Assembly (NCBI GenBank): GCA_030729695.1
Contig: JANQWV010000011.1
Span: forward strand, 1-40,155
DNA: 40,155 nucleotides
Direction of reading: 5' to 3'
Source: Flavobacteriales bacterium
GTDB lineage: Bacteria > Bacteroidota > Bacteroidia > Flavobacteriales_D > Sanyastnellaceae
Of the stretch, positions 32,277 to 40,155 are shown piece after piece. The notes beneath the pieces are model-generated. The model had not been told where the DNA came from. It did not search any database and was given only the letters and a program-made list of their open reading frames with translations. Within the stretch, counting starts at the first letter, position 1. Each line of letters opens with the position of its first letter. Both the position numbers and the translations under genes were made by a program.

Positions 32277-34430
32277 ATGAAGAGATTATTCATTGCCGCA
32301 TTTGCCCTTTTCATCGGATTAGCGGCAACAGCTCAAGAAAAGAAAAACCTAACATTAGACGAATCTGTCCTTGGTCAATTCAGACAATTCTATCCAGAAC
32401 AAATGCAGTTGCAATGGATACCCGGTACCGATCGCTACTCTCAAATAAAAAACGACACACTCTACAGCCAAGCAGCTGCGGGGAATTCGAAGCCTTTCGT
32501 TGAACTTAGTCTTGCTCAAGTAAACAAAACTTTTCTTGAAATTGGTGTGGAGAAGGCTGCATCTATGCCGCGTTGGGAATGGATTTCCGCTAACGAACTG
32601 CACGCAACTGCAACAGCATCGTCTGTAAAAAACACGACCGTTGAAGTTACTTTCAATCTTAAAAGTAAAATGGCAACTGTTGTGAATGCCTACAACGCCG
32701 ATGCGGAAAACGTAGACTTTCACAACAAAGGAAATGTAGCCTTCACCAAAGGAAACAACCTCTTCGTGAAGAGCGGTGCTGAAGAAAAACAAGTGACGTT
32801 TAATGTGGAAGGAATTGTAAGCGGGCAGAGCATTTCCCGCAACGAATACGGCATTGCAAAAGGAACGTTTTGGTCGAAGGAAGGAAGCCGCTTGGCCTTC
32901 TATCAGAAAGACGAAAGCAACGTAACGCTCTACCCAATTATCAATTACAACACGACTCCTGCTAGCGTAAACAATATTCGCTATCCAATGGCCGGAGATT
33001 CAAGCGAAAGAGTAAGTATTGGTGTATATGATGTAAAATCAGGAAAAACCATTTTCCTTCAATTAAACAATGGTATTCTAAACGACACCTACTACGCGAC
33101 CAACTTGTCTTGGAGTCCCGATGAAAACTTCATTTTAATTGCTGAAATGAATCGCGCTACAACTACCTGCAGCTTGAATGTATACAGTGCCTTAACCGGA
33201 GAATTCATTCGCACCGTATTTACTGAAACCGATTCACGTTGGGTTGAACCCGATCAAGCGCCTTACTTCTTATCGAGCACAACATTTTTGTGGTACACGT
33301 GGAAGAACGGTTTCCACAATTATTATCTGTATGATTTAACTGGAAATTTAACCGCGCAGACTAATGCGAATTTCGAATTGCTCTCGATATTGGGCGTTAG
33401 CGATGATAAGAAAATCATCTTCTTCGAAGGAACAGGAACAAACGCAACAGAACGTCACCTCTATTCTGCTCCCACTTCAACATTGAAATTAACAGCGCTT
33501 ACAAACGAAGCAGGAACGCACGCTTGCAAGGTTTCTTCAACTGGAAAATTCTTCATCGATCAATTCAGCTCACTCACCGTTCCGAATCGTGTATCGATTG
33601 TTCCTTGCGGAAAAGGATTGCCGAATGTTCTTTTGAAGTCAGAAGATAAGTTGAAGAACTACAACATTGGAACAACTGAAATCTTCACCATCAATGCAAA
33701 TAATGGAACACCATTGTATTGCCGTTTGATCAAGCCATCGAACTTCGATCCGGAAAAACAATATCCAGTTGTGGTTTATGTATACAACGGTCCGCACGTT
33801 CAGTTAATCACGAATTCATATTTGGGTGGAAGCTCATTGTGGATGAACTATTTGGCAGAGCAAGGATATTTGGTGTTCACCGTTGACGGACAAGGATCGG
33901 CGCATCGCGGTAAAGAATTCGAACAGGTAATTCACCGTCAATTGGGAACGCAAGAAATGGCCGACCAATTAGCGGGTGTGGAATGGTTGAAGAAACAGTC
34001 CTATGTAAACCCTGCGCGCATGGCGGTTCACGGATGGAGCTTCGGCGGATTCATGACTACCTCGCTTATGCTTCGCGCTCCAGGCACATTCAAAGTTGGT
34101 GTTGCAGGCGGACCTGTTATCGACTGGCGCTTGTATGAGGTTATGTACACCGAGCGTTACATGGACACTCCGCAAGAAAACGCTGAAGGGTTCGACACCA
34201 ACAACTGCACTAAGTATGTAGATAAACTTCAAGGAAAATTATTAATGATTCACGGAGCAGACGATAACGTTGTGGTTCTTCAGCACAACATGCGCTTCTT
34301 GAAGGCATGTGTAGACAAGAAGATTCCAGTAGACTTTTTTGTTTACCCAGGTCACGAGCACAACGTCCGTGGAAAAGACCGTGTACATCTCATGAATAAA
34401 ATCATCACTTACATCACCGATAATCTATAA
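32277..34430 (+). CDS. Dipeptidyl-peptidase IV-like S9 family peptidase
   Basis: Exported prolyl-type oligopeptidase, 717 residues. Signal peptide 1-19 (ending ATAQ). Beta-propeller (DPPIV_N) about 95-455, with [16 protein letters not shown] as a typical blade sequence. Catalytic alpha/beta-hydrolase domain from about 500: Ser588 in GWSFGGFM, Asp662/663 in HGADDNVV, and His695 in PGHEHNV. It most likely removes N-terminal X-Pro dipeptides from peptides in the periplasm. The start follows the previous gene by 24 nt, and a TATCTTAG-like box lies at its 3' end. Confidence 0.93.
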   Translation: MKRLFIAAFALFIGLAATAQEKKNLTLDESVLGQFRQFYPEQMQLQWIPGTDRYSQIKNDTLYSQAAAGNSKPFVELSLAQVNKTFLEIGVEKAASMPRWEWISANELHATATASSVKNTTVEVTFNLKSKMATVVNAYNADAENVDFHNKGNVAFTKGNNLFVKSGAEEKQVTFNVEGIVSGQSISRNEYGIAKGTFWSKEGSRLAFYQKDESNVTLYPIINYNTTPASVNNIRYPMAGDSSERVSIGVYDVKSGKTIFLQLNNGILNDTYYATNLSWSPDENFILIAEMNRATTTCSLNVYSALTGEFIRTVFTETDSRWVEPDQAPYFLSSTTFLWYTWKNGFHNYYLYDLTGNLTAQTNANFELLSILGVSDDKKIIFFEGTGTNATERHLYSAPTSTLKLTALTNEAGTHACKVSSTGKFFIDQFSSLTVPNRVSIVPCGKGLPNVLLKSEDKLKNYNIGTTEIFTINANNGTPLYCRLIKPSNFDPEKQYPVVVYVYNGPHVQLITNSYLGGSSLWMNYLAEQGYLVFTVDGQGSAHRGKEFEQVIHRQLGTQEMADQLAGVEWLKKQSYVNPARMAVHGWSFGGFMTTSLMLRAPGTFKVGVAGGPVIDWRLYEVMYTERYMDTPQENAEGFDTNNCTKYVDKLQGKLLMIHGADDNVVVLQHNMRFLKACVDKKIPVDFFVYPGHEHNVRGKDRVHLMNKIITYITDNL

Positions 34431-34444
34431 TTTCGGCTCCACTT

Positions 34445-35530
34445 ATGAAAAACACATCACTTACTGAAAAGCACATTGGGCTTGGAGCGAAAATGGTTCC
34501 ATTCGCAGGTTACAATATGCCCGTTCAATACGCGGGATTAATTCAAGAGCATCACTGCGTTAGAAATGCAGTAGGTGTATTCGACGTTAGCCACATGGGC
34601 GAGTTTTGGATCAGCGGTCCAAAGGCATTCGACCTAATTCAATATGCTACTTCAAACGACGTTTCGAAATTGTTCAACGGGAAAGTTCAGTACAGCTGCA
34701 TGCCAAATGCAACGGGCGGAATTGTAGACGATCTTTTGGTTTACCGCGTGAACGAAGAAATGTATTTGTTGGTGGTGAACGCTTCAAACATTGACAAAGA
34801 TTGGAATCACCTTTCTGAATTGAACAAAGAATTCGGAGCTACCATGGTGAACAAGTCTGAAGAAACTTCTTTGCTTGCTGTTCAAGGACCGAAGGCTGCT
34901 GAAGCACTTCAGTCATTAACAGATATGACGCTTAGCGACATGGAATACTACACCTTCAAAATAGGCACGTTCGCTGGCGTTGAAAATGTAGTTGTTTCAA
35001 CAACCGGATATACCGGTGCGGGTGGATTCGAGATTTATTTCCCGAATGAAAACGCAAACGAAATGTGGGACAAGATCTTCGCTGCAGGCGCACCACAAGG
35101 CATTGAGCCTATTGGTCTAGGCGCAAGAGATACCCTTCGTTTAGAAATGGGATTCTGCTTGTACGGAAACGACATCAACGATACGACTTCTCCTTTGGAA
35201 GCAGGTCTAGGTTGGATCACGAAGTTCAGCGCTCCGTTTTTGAACTCTGAAAATTTAAAAGCTCAGAAAGAAGTAGGAGTGACTCGCAAGCTTGTTGCAT
35301 TCGAAATGATCGACAGAGGTATTCCTCGTCACGATTATGAAATTGGCGATGCCAATGGGAATGTTGTGGGTGTTGTAACTAGCGGAACACAGAGCCCGAG
35401 CTTGGAAAAAGCAATCGGATTGGGTTACGTGCCAACATCAATGACCACACTTGGAACCGAGATTTTCATTTTAATTCGTGGAAAAGCATTGAAGGCTGTG
35501 GTTGTTTCACTTCCCTTCTTCAAGAAATAA
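34445..35530 (+). CDS. gcvT: Aminomethyltransferase, glycine cleavage T-protein
   Basis: Part of the glycine cleavage system: transfers the methylene group from the H-protein to tetrahydrofolate, releasing ammonia. The 361-residue length is standard. Motifs: [16 protein letters not shown] near the start, VFDVSHMGE with the folate-site Asp, [24 protein letters not shown], and [20 protein letters not shown]. It lies 14 nt after the S9 peptidase with a TAATTTCG box (34428-34435) over that gene's stop. gcvH and gcvP are not in the window. A strong terminator follows. Confidence 0.96.
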   Translation: MKNTSLTEKHIGLGAKMVPFAGYNMPVQYAGLIQEHHCVRNAVGVFDVSHMGEFWISGPKAFDLIQYATSNDVSKLFNGKVQYSCMPNATGGIVDDLLVYRVNEEMYLLVVNASNIDKDWNHLSELNKEFGATMVNKSEETSLLAVQGPKAAEALQSLTDMTLSDMEYYTFKIGTFAGVENVVVSTTGYTGAGGFEIYFPNENANEMWDKIFAAGAPQGIEPIGLGARDTLRLEMGFCLYGNDINDTTSPLEAGLGWITKFSAPFLNSENLKAQKEVGVTRKLVAFEMIDRGIPRHDYEIGDANGNVVGVVTSGTQSPSLEKAIGLGYVPTSMTTLGTEIFILIRGKALKAVVVSLPFFKK

Positions 35531-35552
35531 TTTCAATTTAAGTTGAAATAGA

Positions 35553-35579
35553 AACGCCCTCCGAAGAGGGCGTTTTTTC
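35553..35579 (+). terminator. Intrinsic terminator of gcvT
   Basis: AACGCCCTC, loop CGAA, GAGGGCGTT, then a T run: a 9-bp perfect stem. A small inverted repeat (TTTCAA/TTGAAA, 35531-35548) precedes it. It may also serve the convergent rhodanese-thioredoxin gene. Confidence 0.85.
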
Positions 35580-35596
35580 TTTGTATATAATTGGAA

Positions 35597-36292
35597 TTAC
35601 AATCCCAATTTAGCTTTCAATTCATCCTTTGAAAGGAATCCCACGTTGGAGAATTTCATTTCATTGTTGGAATAATACTTTAATGTTGGAAGAGCGTCTA
35701 CACCAAGCTCTGCTGCAATGTTCGGATTCTGATCTACATCTATGGTTACAATTTTCAATGAAGGATTTTCCTTCGCTAATTCTTCCAATGAAGGCTTCAT
35801 CTTTCTGCAAGGTGCACACCACTCTGCTGAAAAGTCGACCAGTACATTTCCACCCGAAATTAAATTCTTGTATTCGTCAGAGCTCATTCCGCCATTAGTA
35901 CTCACCTTTCCAGAAACAACAGGAAGTCCTGCTGATTTCCATTTTAACATTCCCCCTTGAAGTTCATAGACTTCTTTGAATCCTTGCTTGCGCATAGCAG
36001 CCGCCGCGCTTGAACTTCTTCCACCACTTAGGCAATACACGAACACAGGGGCGTTCTTGTCAATGGCATCTATTCTGCGTTGAAAATCGTTTCCATTCCA
36101 ATTGGCAAGAAGAGCGCCTTCAATGTATTCTTTTGCGAATTCCTCTTCCGAACGAACATCGAGGAGAACCGCGTTGGGCGTGGATTTCAACTTTTCTGAA
36201 AACGTCTTTGCATCGAGTACAGGGCTACCGCCGTTCGAGGTGCAAGCGCTAAAAAAGAGCGCTACAAAAAGGAATAAACTTGAATATTTCAT
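35597..36292 (-). CDS. Rhodanese-thioredoxin fusion lipoprotein
   Basis: 231 residues, periplasm-facing. A signal peptide with lipobox-like FFSAC puts lipid on Cys17. Residues about 26-120 form a rhodanese domain with catalytic Cys in VYCLSGGRSS; residues about 130-231 form a thioredoxin domain with WCAPC (SAEWCAPCRKMKP) and the cis-Pro segment DALPTL. The protein could couple persulfide chemistry to thiol reduction outside the cytoplasm, but the substrate is unknown. The ATG at 36292 (MKYSSLFLF) is preferred over an extension to 36313, because it sits 4 nt after a TATATTCG box. Confidence 0.93.
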   Translation of the reverse strand: MKYSSLFLFVALFFSACTSNGGSPVLDAKTFSEKLKSTPNAVLLDVRSEEEFAKEYIEGALLANWNGNDFQRRIDAIDKNAPVFVYCLSGGRSSSAAAAMRKQGFKEVYELQGGMLKWKSAGLPVVSGKVSTNGGMSSDEYKNLISGGNVLVDFSAEWCAPCRKMKPSLEELAKENPSLKIVTIDVDQNPNIAAELGVDALPTLKYYSNNEMKFSNVGFLSKDELKAKLGL

Positions 36293-36355
36293 GTCGCGAA
36301 TATACGAAGGCAAATTCTTCCCTTGTGTGATAGGAATTACAAAGGCCGTTCCTAT

Positions 36356-36363
36356 TACATTTG
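36356..36363 (+). promoter_or_regulatory. -7 box (TACATTTG) for the T9SS cargo gene
   Basis: Exact TAnnTTTG ending 4 nt before the ATG at 36368, which also argues against the in-frame TTG start at 36323. A TTG at 36323-36325 lies at a spacing longer than normal. Confidence 0.5.
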
Positions 36364-36367
36364 TAGT

Positions 36368-38248
36368 ATGAAGGTATACGTTCTCCTAGCAGCACTTTTT
36401 GTTACTTCCCTTTCCAGTATTGGTCAATGCGTGGTTATTAATGAAGTCATGGTGAATGCGGCGGGGGCTTGTGATGGAAGCTGTACGCCGAATACGGGCG
36501 AGTGGATTGAGTTGTACAACACGTGCCCTTTTCCTTGGAACATTGAATGTTATATTCTTTCAGACGGAGACTTTTCAGTTACACTTCCGGCAGGGACATC
36601 GATTCCTGGTAACGGATTTATTGTAATTGGATCTTCCAATTCCGGTGTAGCAGTTGACGTGAATATTGGAACATGCGGATGCACAACAGGGCCGAATGCG
36701 CAAGTCGGCATTTTAACCAACAGCGCAGAACAGTTGATTCTTTACGATAACCTTGGAACCATTATCGACGGTATCGTTTGGGGCGGTGGACAATGGAATC
36801 AGCAGACTTCTTTCACCACTAATCCAGTAGGACCTTGTCCGAATTTAACCGTTCCAGTCCTTTCTGTTTTTACTCAGATTCAAACGGTTCCTTCTCAAGC
36901 CAACAACGACGGTCTAACCGTATTCAGAAGTTGCGACGGTGTGAATCCGTGGGTTTCAGGAACCCTTCCTCCTTCTCCTGGCGCCTCGAACAACAGCGAT
37001 GTACCTGTAACCGCGAGCTTCACTGTTTCAGAAAACAGTGTATGCGAAGGTGATTGTGTTCAAGTGATCAATACCTCTGCTGGTAATCCTGGATTGTGGA
37101 CTTGGATCGTAAACGGCACGCCAGATTTAACATTAGACAGCATTGCTCCCACCCTTTGTTACAATGCCCCCGGAGTTTACACCTATTCGCTTATTGCAAG
37201 CAATGGATGTTCGGCAGATACGCTAATCGATGGCGCAACGGTGAACGTTATTCCGTTGAGCACCTTGAATGTTTCACCAAATGTAGACGATGTCATTTGC
37301 GACAATTCACCAACGGTCTTCAGTACAACCAGTATTTGCAGCACGTATCAATGGCAAATGAATGGCGTTGATATTGCCGGAGAAATATCAGATTCATACA
37401 CAGCTACTACCGATGGTGTTTATTCGCTTACTTGTCCGAACGACATTTGCATAGCGCCGAGCGCACCTGTTGAGTTAGACTATCAGAATTTTCAGACCGA
37501 GCTCTCCCCTGCTTCAACGGTTTTGTGTCTTGGAGAAAGTCAACAGTTAACGCTGAGCGTTTTGAGCGATGGTCCTTCGGTGAATAACGAATGGACGTTG
37601 AATGGAAATCCGCTTACTTCTGGTTTTACCAGTTTCTTGGGGGTCGATATGGGTGTTTACTCAGTCACTAGCTCCAATCCAGGTGGCTGCACATCTACCG
37701 CAACAGCAGAGCTCATTAGTGCGAATAACAATCCGAACATCACCATTCAAAACTTAACACAATCGGGATGTTGGGACGGTCCAACCACGCTAGGCATTGC
37801 TGCCTCTTATACCAACGTGTCATGGGACAATGGCTCTTCCGATTTCAGTATTGAAATGCTTTCCAATGCAACTGTTAGTGTTACTGCGCTTGATCCGAAC
37901 GGATGCGATGCTTCGGGCGCCTATACCTTAGAACTTCCTGAGTGTGCGAATTTGGTTGTTCCGAATATCTTCAGTCCAACCAACGACAATTTCAACGAAG
38001 TGTTTCAGCTGGTATTTGCCGGAGATGGAAGCACGACCGCTGTAGCGAATTATTCCATTCAGATTTTCAATCGTTGGGGAACCTTGGTGTTCGAATCTAC
38101 GGATCCGGATAACAATTGGAACGGAACCATTAACGGAAACGACGCTTCCGCTGGCGTTTATTATTACGTTGTGAATGCTGAATACGCGAACGGAGAATCG
38201 ATCTTATTGCCCAATCAGCGCAGCGGATGGTTTCAGCTGGTTCGTTAG
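36368..38248 (+). CDS. Secreted lamin-tail-domain protein with T9SS type B C-terminal domain
   Basis: Large surface or secreted protein, 626 residues. Signal peptide about 1-19 (ending SSIGQ). Lamin-tail-like domain about 20-150 (CVVINEVMVNAAG, GEWIELYNT, FIVIGSSN); PKD/Ig-like repeats about 215-515 with paired cysteines; C-terminal gliding-motility-associated domain about 525-626 (VPNIFSPTNDNFNEVFQL, YSIQIFNRWGTLVFES, NDASAGVYYYVVNA), which directs export through the type IX secretion system. Such proteins often act in adhesion or gliding. Its stop codon overlaps that of the convergent next gene (38245-38248). Confidence 0.93.
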   Translation: MKVYVLLAALFVTSLSSIGQCVVINEVMVNAAGACDGSCTPNTGEWIELYNTCPFPWNIECYILSDGDFSVTLPAGTSIPGNGFIVIGSSNSGVAVDVNIGTCGCTTGPNAQVGILTNSAEQLILYDNLGTIIDGIVWGGGQWNQQTSFTTNPVGPCPNLTVPVLSVFTQIQTVPSQANNDGLTVFRSCDGVNPWVSGTLPPSPGASNNSDVPVTASFTVSENSVCEGDCVQVINTSAGNPGLWTWIVNGTPDLTLDSIAPTLCYNAPGVYTYSLIASNGCSADTLIDGATVNVIPLSTLNVSPNVDDVICDNSPTVFSTTSICSTYQWQMNGVDIAGEISDSYTATTDGVYSLTCPNDICIAPSAPVELDYQNFQTELSPASTVLCLGESQQLTLSVLSDGPSVNNEWTLNGNPLTSGFTSFLGVDMGVYSVTSSNPGGCTSTATAELISANNNPNITIQNLTQSGCWDGPTTLGIAASYTNVSWDNGSSDFSIEMLSNATVSVTALDPNGCDASGAYTLELPECANLVVPNIFSPTNDNFNEVFQLVFAGDGSTTAVANYSIQIFNRWGTLVFESTDPDNNWNGTINGNDASAGVYYYVVNAEYANGESILLPNQRSGWFQLVR

Positions 38249-39084
38249 AATCTGAAGCTAGCGCCCATACGCACTCCGAAGTAATTGTAATAAACGCCAT
38301 CTTGAACAACGGCTCCTGAAGCTGAAAGTCTACCGTAATAGCGCATATAGCTGTGAGCCAATAGCGCGTGAATGTTAATCTGATCGTTCAGTTTCAACGA
38401 AACGCCAACCCCATCGTTGAAATCAAATGACCCAACACTTCCTTTGTGATAGGCAATACCGGTAGAAATCATAACAAGCGGACTAATCTTTTTCGAAGGC
38501 ATCAAGCGAGCACGAAGGTCGAGCATGAAGGGCATGGAAAATCCGATATCGTCAGAGTATCCCATTGCACCAATGCCAATTCCTGCGAACGCCCAGTTCT
38601 TGTAACCAATTCCGTTGGCAGTATAGACTCCACCGAAAGAAGTTGCATTTGGAATTGTTTGATTTTCGTAAGCGTAGATTCCACCCCAAAGCGGATCAAT
38701 TAATGGTATTGCCGGCAAGCCACCTACATTACCAATTCCAAGTCCAACAACTCCTTCATTCACCGACTCGAAATAAAAGTCGCCGTAGGTTTTCTTCGCT
38801 TTAGGCGCAGGCATCGAATTAATGTCAGCTGCGCTCAATTCAGCGGGTTTAGAGGTGTTCTTGTTGTTTGCATCAAGCACAATGTATTCAATGTCGTTAA
38901 ACGGAATATCGAGTATCCCGTTGACCGAAATCTCAATGGTGAAAGACTCTTGTGGTTTGTAACCAACAATGCGCGCGGTAAGCACGTCGCCGTTTTTCAA
39001 ATAGATTTTAGACTTCCCTGTTCCCTGCGCTAAGCCAGCAACAGAAAGGAAACAAGCGAAAAGGAATAGAATTGCTTTGTTCAT
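38245..39084 (-). CDS. Exported protein, probably an outer-membrane beta-barrel
   Basis: 279 residues, family not recognised. Signal peptide 1-19 (MNKAILFLFACFLSVAGLA). Residues about 26-70 include IYLKNGDVLTARIVGYK, a short beta-rich motif found at the N-terminus of many Bacteroidota surface proteins. From about 105 the sequence alternates aromatic and polar residues with many Gly (GLGIGNVGGLPAIPL, FAGIGIGAMGYSD) and ends FGVRMGASFRF with terminal Phe, which fits a small outer-membrane barrel. It lies 13 nt after the preceding minus-strand gene and is probably cotranscribed. Confidence 0.8.
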   Translation of the reverse strand: MNKAILFLFACFLSVAGLAQGTGKSKIYLKNGDVLTARIVGYKPQESFTIEISVNGILDIPFNDIEYIVLDANNKNTSKPAELSAADINSMPAPKAKKTYGDFYFESVNEGVVGLGIGNVGGLPAIPLIDPLWGGIYAYENQTIPNATSFGGVYTANGIGYKNWAFAGIGIGAMGYSDDIGFSMPFMLDLRARLMPSKKISPLVMISTGIAYHKGSVGSFDFNDGVGVSLKLNDQINIHALLAHSYMRYYGRLSASGAVVQDGVYYNYFGVRMGASFRF

Positions 39085-39097
39085 GGTTCAATTTTAA

Positions 39098-39820
39098 TTA
39101 CTCTGTTACCACCTTCGGCTTATTGAACTCATCGAAGGCGATCCAAACGTCTTCTTTCTTCGGGCTTTGCGCCAGCAGTGGCGCTAGGGAGATTACTGTA
39201 CCTAAAGCAAAGATGGGTGTAAATTCGAAGTTATCTTGACGAATAAATTCGTACGACATAATTCCAATTCCTGCAGTGAGCAACGCCACTTGCATGCGTT
39301 TTAGTTTTCGGTGGTGTTCAATGTAATAGACAGACTCGCTGTTCGAGCTGAAGTCCCGCATCATGTTTTTGTAGTTCGCGGCATATACCGGTCCATCGCC
39401 TATGTTGTAGTAATCGAGTTGTCTTCCGGAAGCAAGGAGTTTATTTACCTTCTTCATACCCGGATAAACCTTCAGTGTATCGTCGCAATACACTCCGAAC
39501 GGAATTTCCTCGTAGGCATTAGCGGCTCTTCCCACACGAATGCGCAAGGCATAGCGTTCGGTGTCGCTGCCGTGAATGTGTGAAAGGTTTGCGAAGGTTC
39601 CGTTGTTGTTACTGAACTTCGCAATCTCATTGGCCTTCCATCGGGCCTGATCTAGCGTGAAGTAGGCATTCTGCGCAATGGGCGCATCGTAAGCCAGTCG
39701 CACACCCGTGATTGAATCTCCATTTTGAAGAATTACATAGTGCTGAGCGGCACAAAACTGGGCTGTTGCAAATAAAATGCAAACGAGCGCTATTGATTTT
39801 GAGTAAGATGCGAAATTCAT
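39098..39820 (-). CDS. Exported protein of unknown function
   Basis: 240 residues. Signal peptide about 1-25 (ending FCAAQ). Residues about 26-50 contain HYVILQNGDSITGVRLAYD, the same NGD-type motif as the neighbouring barrel protein. A hydrophobic segment about 175-215 (VALLTAGIGIMSYEF, PIFALGTVISLAPLL) could be two membrane-associated stretches. No catalytic motif is seen. It is probably the first gene of a two-gene operon; 56 nt separate it from the divergent tRNA-Ser. Confidence 0.75.
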   Translation of the reverse strand: MNFASYSKSIALVCILFATAQFCAAQHYVILQNGDSITGVRLAYDAPIAQNAYFTLDQARWKANEIAKFSNNNGTFANLSHIHGSDTERYALRIRVGRAANAYEEIPFGVYCDDTLKVYPGMKKVNKLLASGRQLDYYNIGDGPVYAANYKNMMRDFSSNSESVYYIEHHRKLKRMQVALLTAGIGIMSYEFIRQDNFEFTPIFALGTVISLAPLLAQSPKKEDVWIAFDEFNKPKVVTE

Positions 39821-39844
39821 TGCAACGAATTTAAGAAAACTCTT

Positions 39845-39872
39845 TTGTGATTCGAAAAAGATATTATCTTTG
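39845..39872 (+). promoter_or_regulatory. tRNA-Ser promoter
   Basis: TTG (39845-39847), 17-nt spacer, TATCTTTG (39865-39872): the best full -33/-7 match in the window. The -7 box ends 4 nt before the first tRNA base, so transcription must start within those bases. This calibrates the start-site distance for the other -7 boxes. Confidence 0.75.
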
Positions 39873-39876
39873 CCGC

Positions 39877-39961
39877 GGAGAGTTGGCAGAGTGGTCGATT
39901 GCGGCAGTCTTGAAAACTGTTGACTGTAACAGGTCCTGGGGTTCGAATCCCTAACTCTCCG
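39877..39961 (+). tRNA. tRNA-Ser (anticodon UGA)
   Basis: 85 nt, type II. Acceptor GGAGAGT/ACTCTCC, discriminator G (as expected for Ser), D stem GCA/TGC, anticodon stem GCAGT/ACTGT with loop CTTGAAA (anticodon TGA), a long variable arm, and T stem TGGGG/CCCTA with loop TTCGAAT. CCA is not encoded. It reads UCA codons. Confidence 0.95.
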
Positions 39962-39965
39962 CTTG

Positions 39966-39997
39966 AAAAGCCCCGAATAATTCGGGGCTTTTTTTTT
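39966..39997 (+). terminator. tRNA-Ser intrinsic terminator
   Basis: AAAAGCCCCGAA, loop TAA, TTCGGGGCTTTT followed by more T: a strong stem and a run of nine T, starting 5 nt after the tRNA. Confidence 0.9.
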
Positions 39998-40011
39998 GAA
40001 CCTATTTGCAG

Positions 40012-40155
40012 AACTACGCTGTGGGAACTGCGTAATTCGTGCTGCGTAATTGGAAAACTGTCGGTTTTATTCCTACTGCGCAATTGGAAAATCGTAGATT
40101 TTATTCCTACTGTGTAATTCCTATTTCATAATTCCTACTCCGTAATGCCTACTTC
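40012..40155. repeat. Intergenic hairpin repeat, copy C (runs off the window)
   Basis: Contains two hairpins of the 10136 type: AAAACT-GTC-GGTTTT (40054-40068) and AAAATC-GTA-GATTTT (40088-40102). The second is identical to copy A across 40082-40110. Further family words are CTGCGTAATTGG, ATTCCTATTTCATAATTCC and CTCCGTAATGCC. It lies directly after the tRNA-Ser terminator and continues past the edge. Confidence 0.75.

Noticed and set aside
39877-40155. Integration (att) site of a mobile element at the tRNA-Ser 3' end
   Set aside because: No integrase and no duplicated tRNA 3' end are visible; the downstream DNA is the repeat family seen elsewhere.

Overview
This 40 kb window looks like chromosomal DNA of a Bacteroidota bacterium, most likely a marine or freshwater Flavobacteriales-type organism. 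The reasons are: a T9SS-style gliding-motility C-terminal domain on a lamin-tail protein, a TonB-dependent receptor with a carboxypeptidase-regulatory prefix, DUF493, YqgE, a membrane pyrophosphatase of the Flavobacterium-like sequence type, promoters of the Bacteroidota form (TTG, about 17 nt, TAnnTTTG), and the absence of Shine-Dalgarno sequences. TGA is an ordinary stop codon here, as shown by several ATGA gene overlaps.

Layout. 1-4051 (-): fahA then uvrA (cut by the left edge). 4111-5519 (+): an anchored unknown protein and an HTTM membrane protein. 5488-7611: yqgE (-) divergent from a TPR protein (+). 7654-10106 (+): DUF493, an unknown anchored protein, fmt and fabI. 10107-11430: a hairpin-rich repeat region that brackets a two-gene HepT/MntA toxin-antitoxin module, in which the MntA antitoxin carries an N-terminal XRE DNA-binding domain. 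11431-15114 (+): FAD oxidoreductase, ribD, EamA transporter and CAP-domain protein, joined by three successive 4-nt ATGA overlaps. 15156-16766 (-): secreted subtilase. 16835-19339 (+): formate-tetrahydrofolate ligase and fdhD. 19392-22145 (-): membrane pyrophosphatase. 22219-25660: CapA-like protein (-), CDF metal transporter (+), hisS (-). 25759-28952 (+): small secreted regulatory-fold protein and TonB-dependent receptor. 28954-29747 (-): DUF4160 / DUF2442-XRE pair, a candidate toxin-antitoxin module. 29877-35530 (+): penicillin-acylase-like enzyme, DPP-IV-like peptidase, gcvT. 35597-36292 (-): rhodanese-thioredoxin lipoprotein. 36368-38248 (+): T9SS cargo. 38245-39820 (-): two exported proteins with a shared N-terminal motif. 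39877-39961 (+): tRNA-Ser(UGA), followed by a further copy of the repeat family.

Three points stand out. First, the membrane pyrophosphatase runs directly into a Mip/FkpA-type FKBP prolyl isomerase, a fusion I do not recognise as described, and the pump half is interrupted by a single in-frame TGA where a glycine codon (GGA) is expected. Second, fdhD carries an in-frame array of tiny hairpin units right after its catalytic CxxC; the stems differ between units but stay complementary, and the core resembles the intergenic repeats at 10.1, 11.2 and 40.1 kb. Third, a TAnnTTTG-like box ends only 2-9 nt before many start codons, and 4 nt before the mature tRNA 5' end, which suggests that leaderless transcripts are common in this genome.

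No intergenic stretch exceeds about 300 bases. The largest gaps (10107-10246, 11205-11405 and 40000-40155) hold the repeat family.
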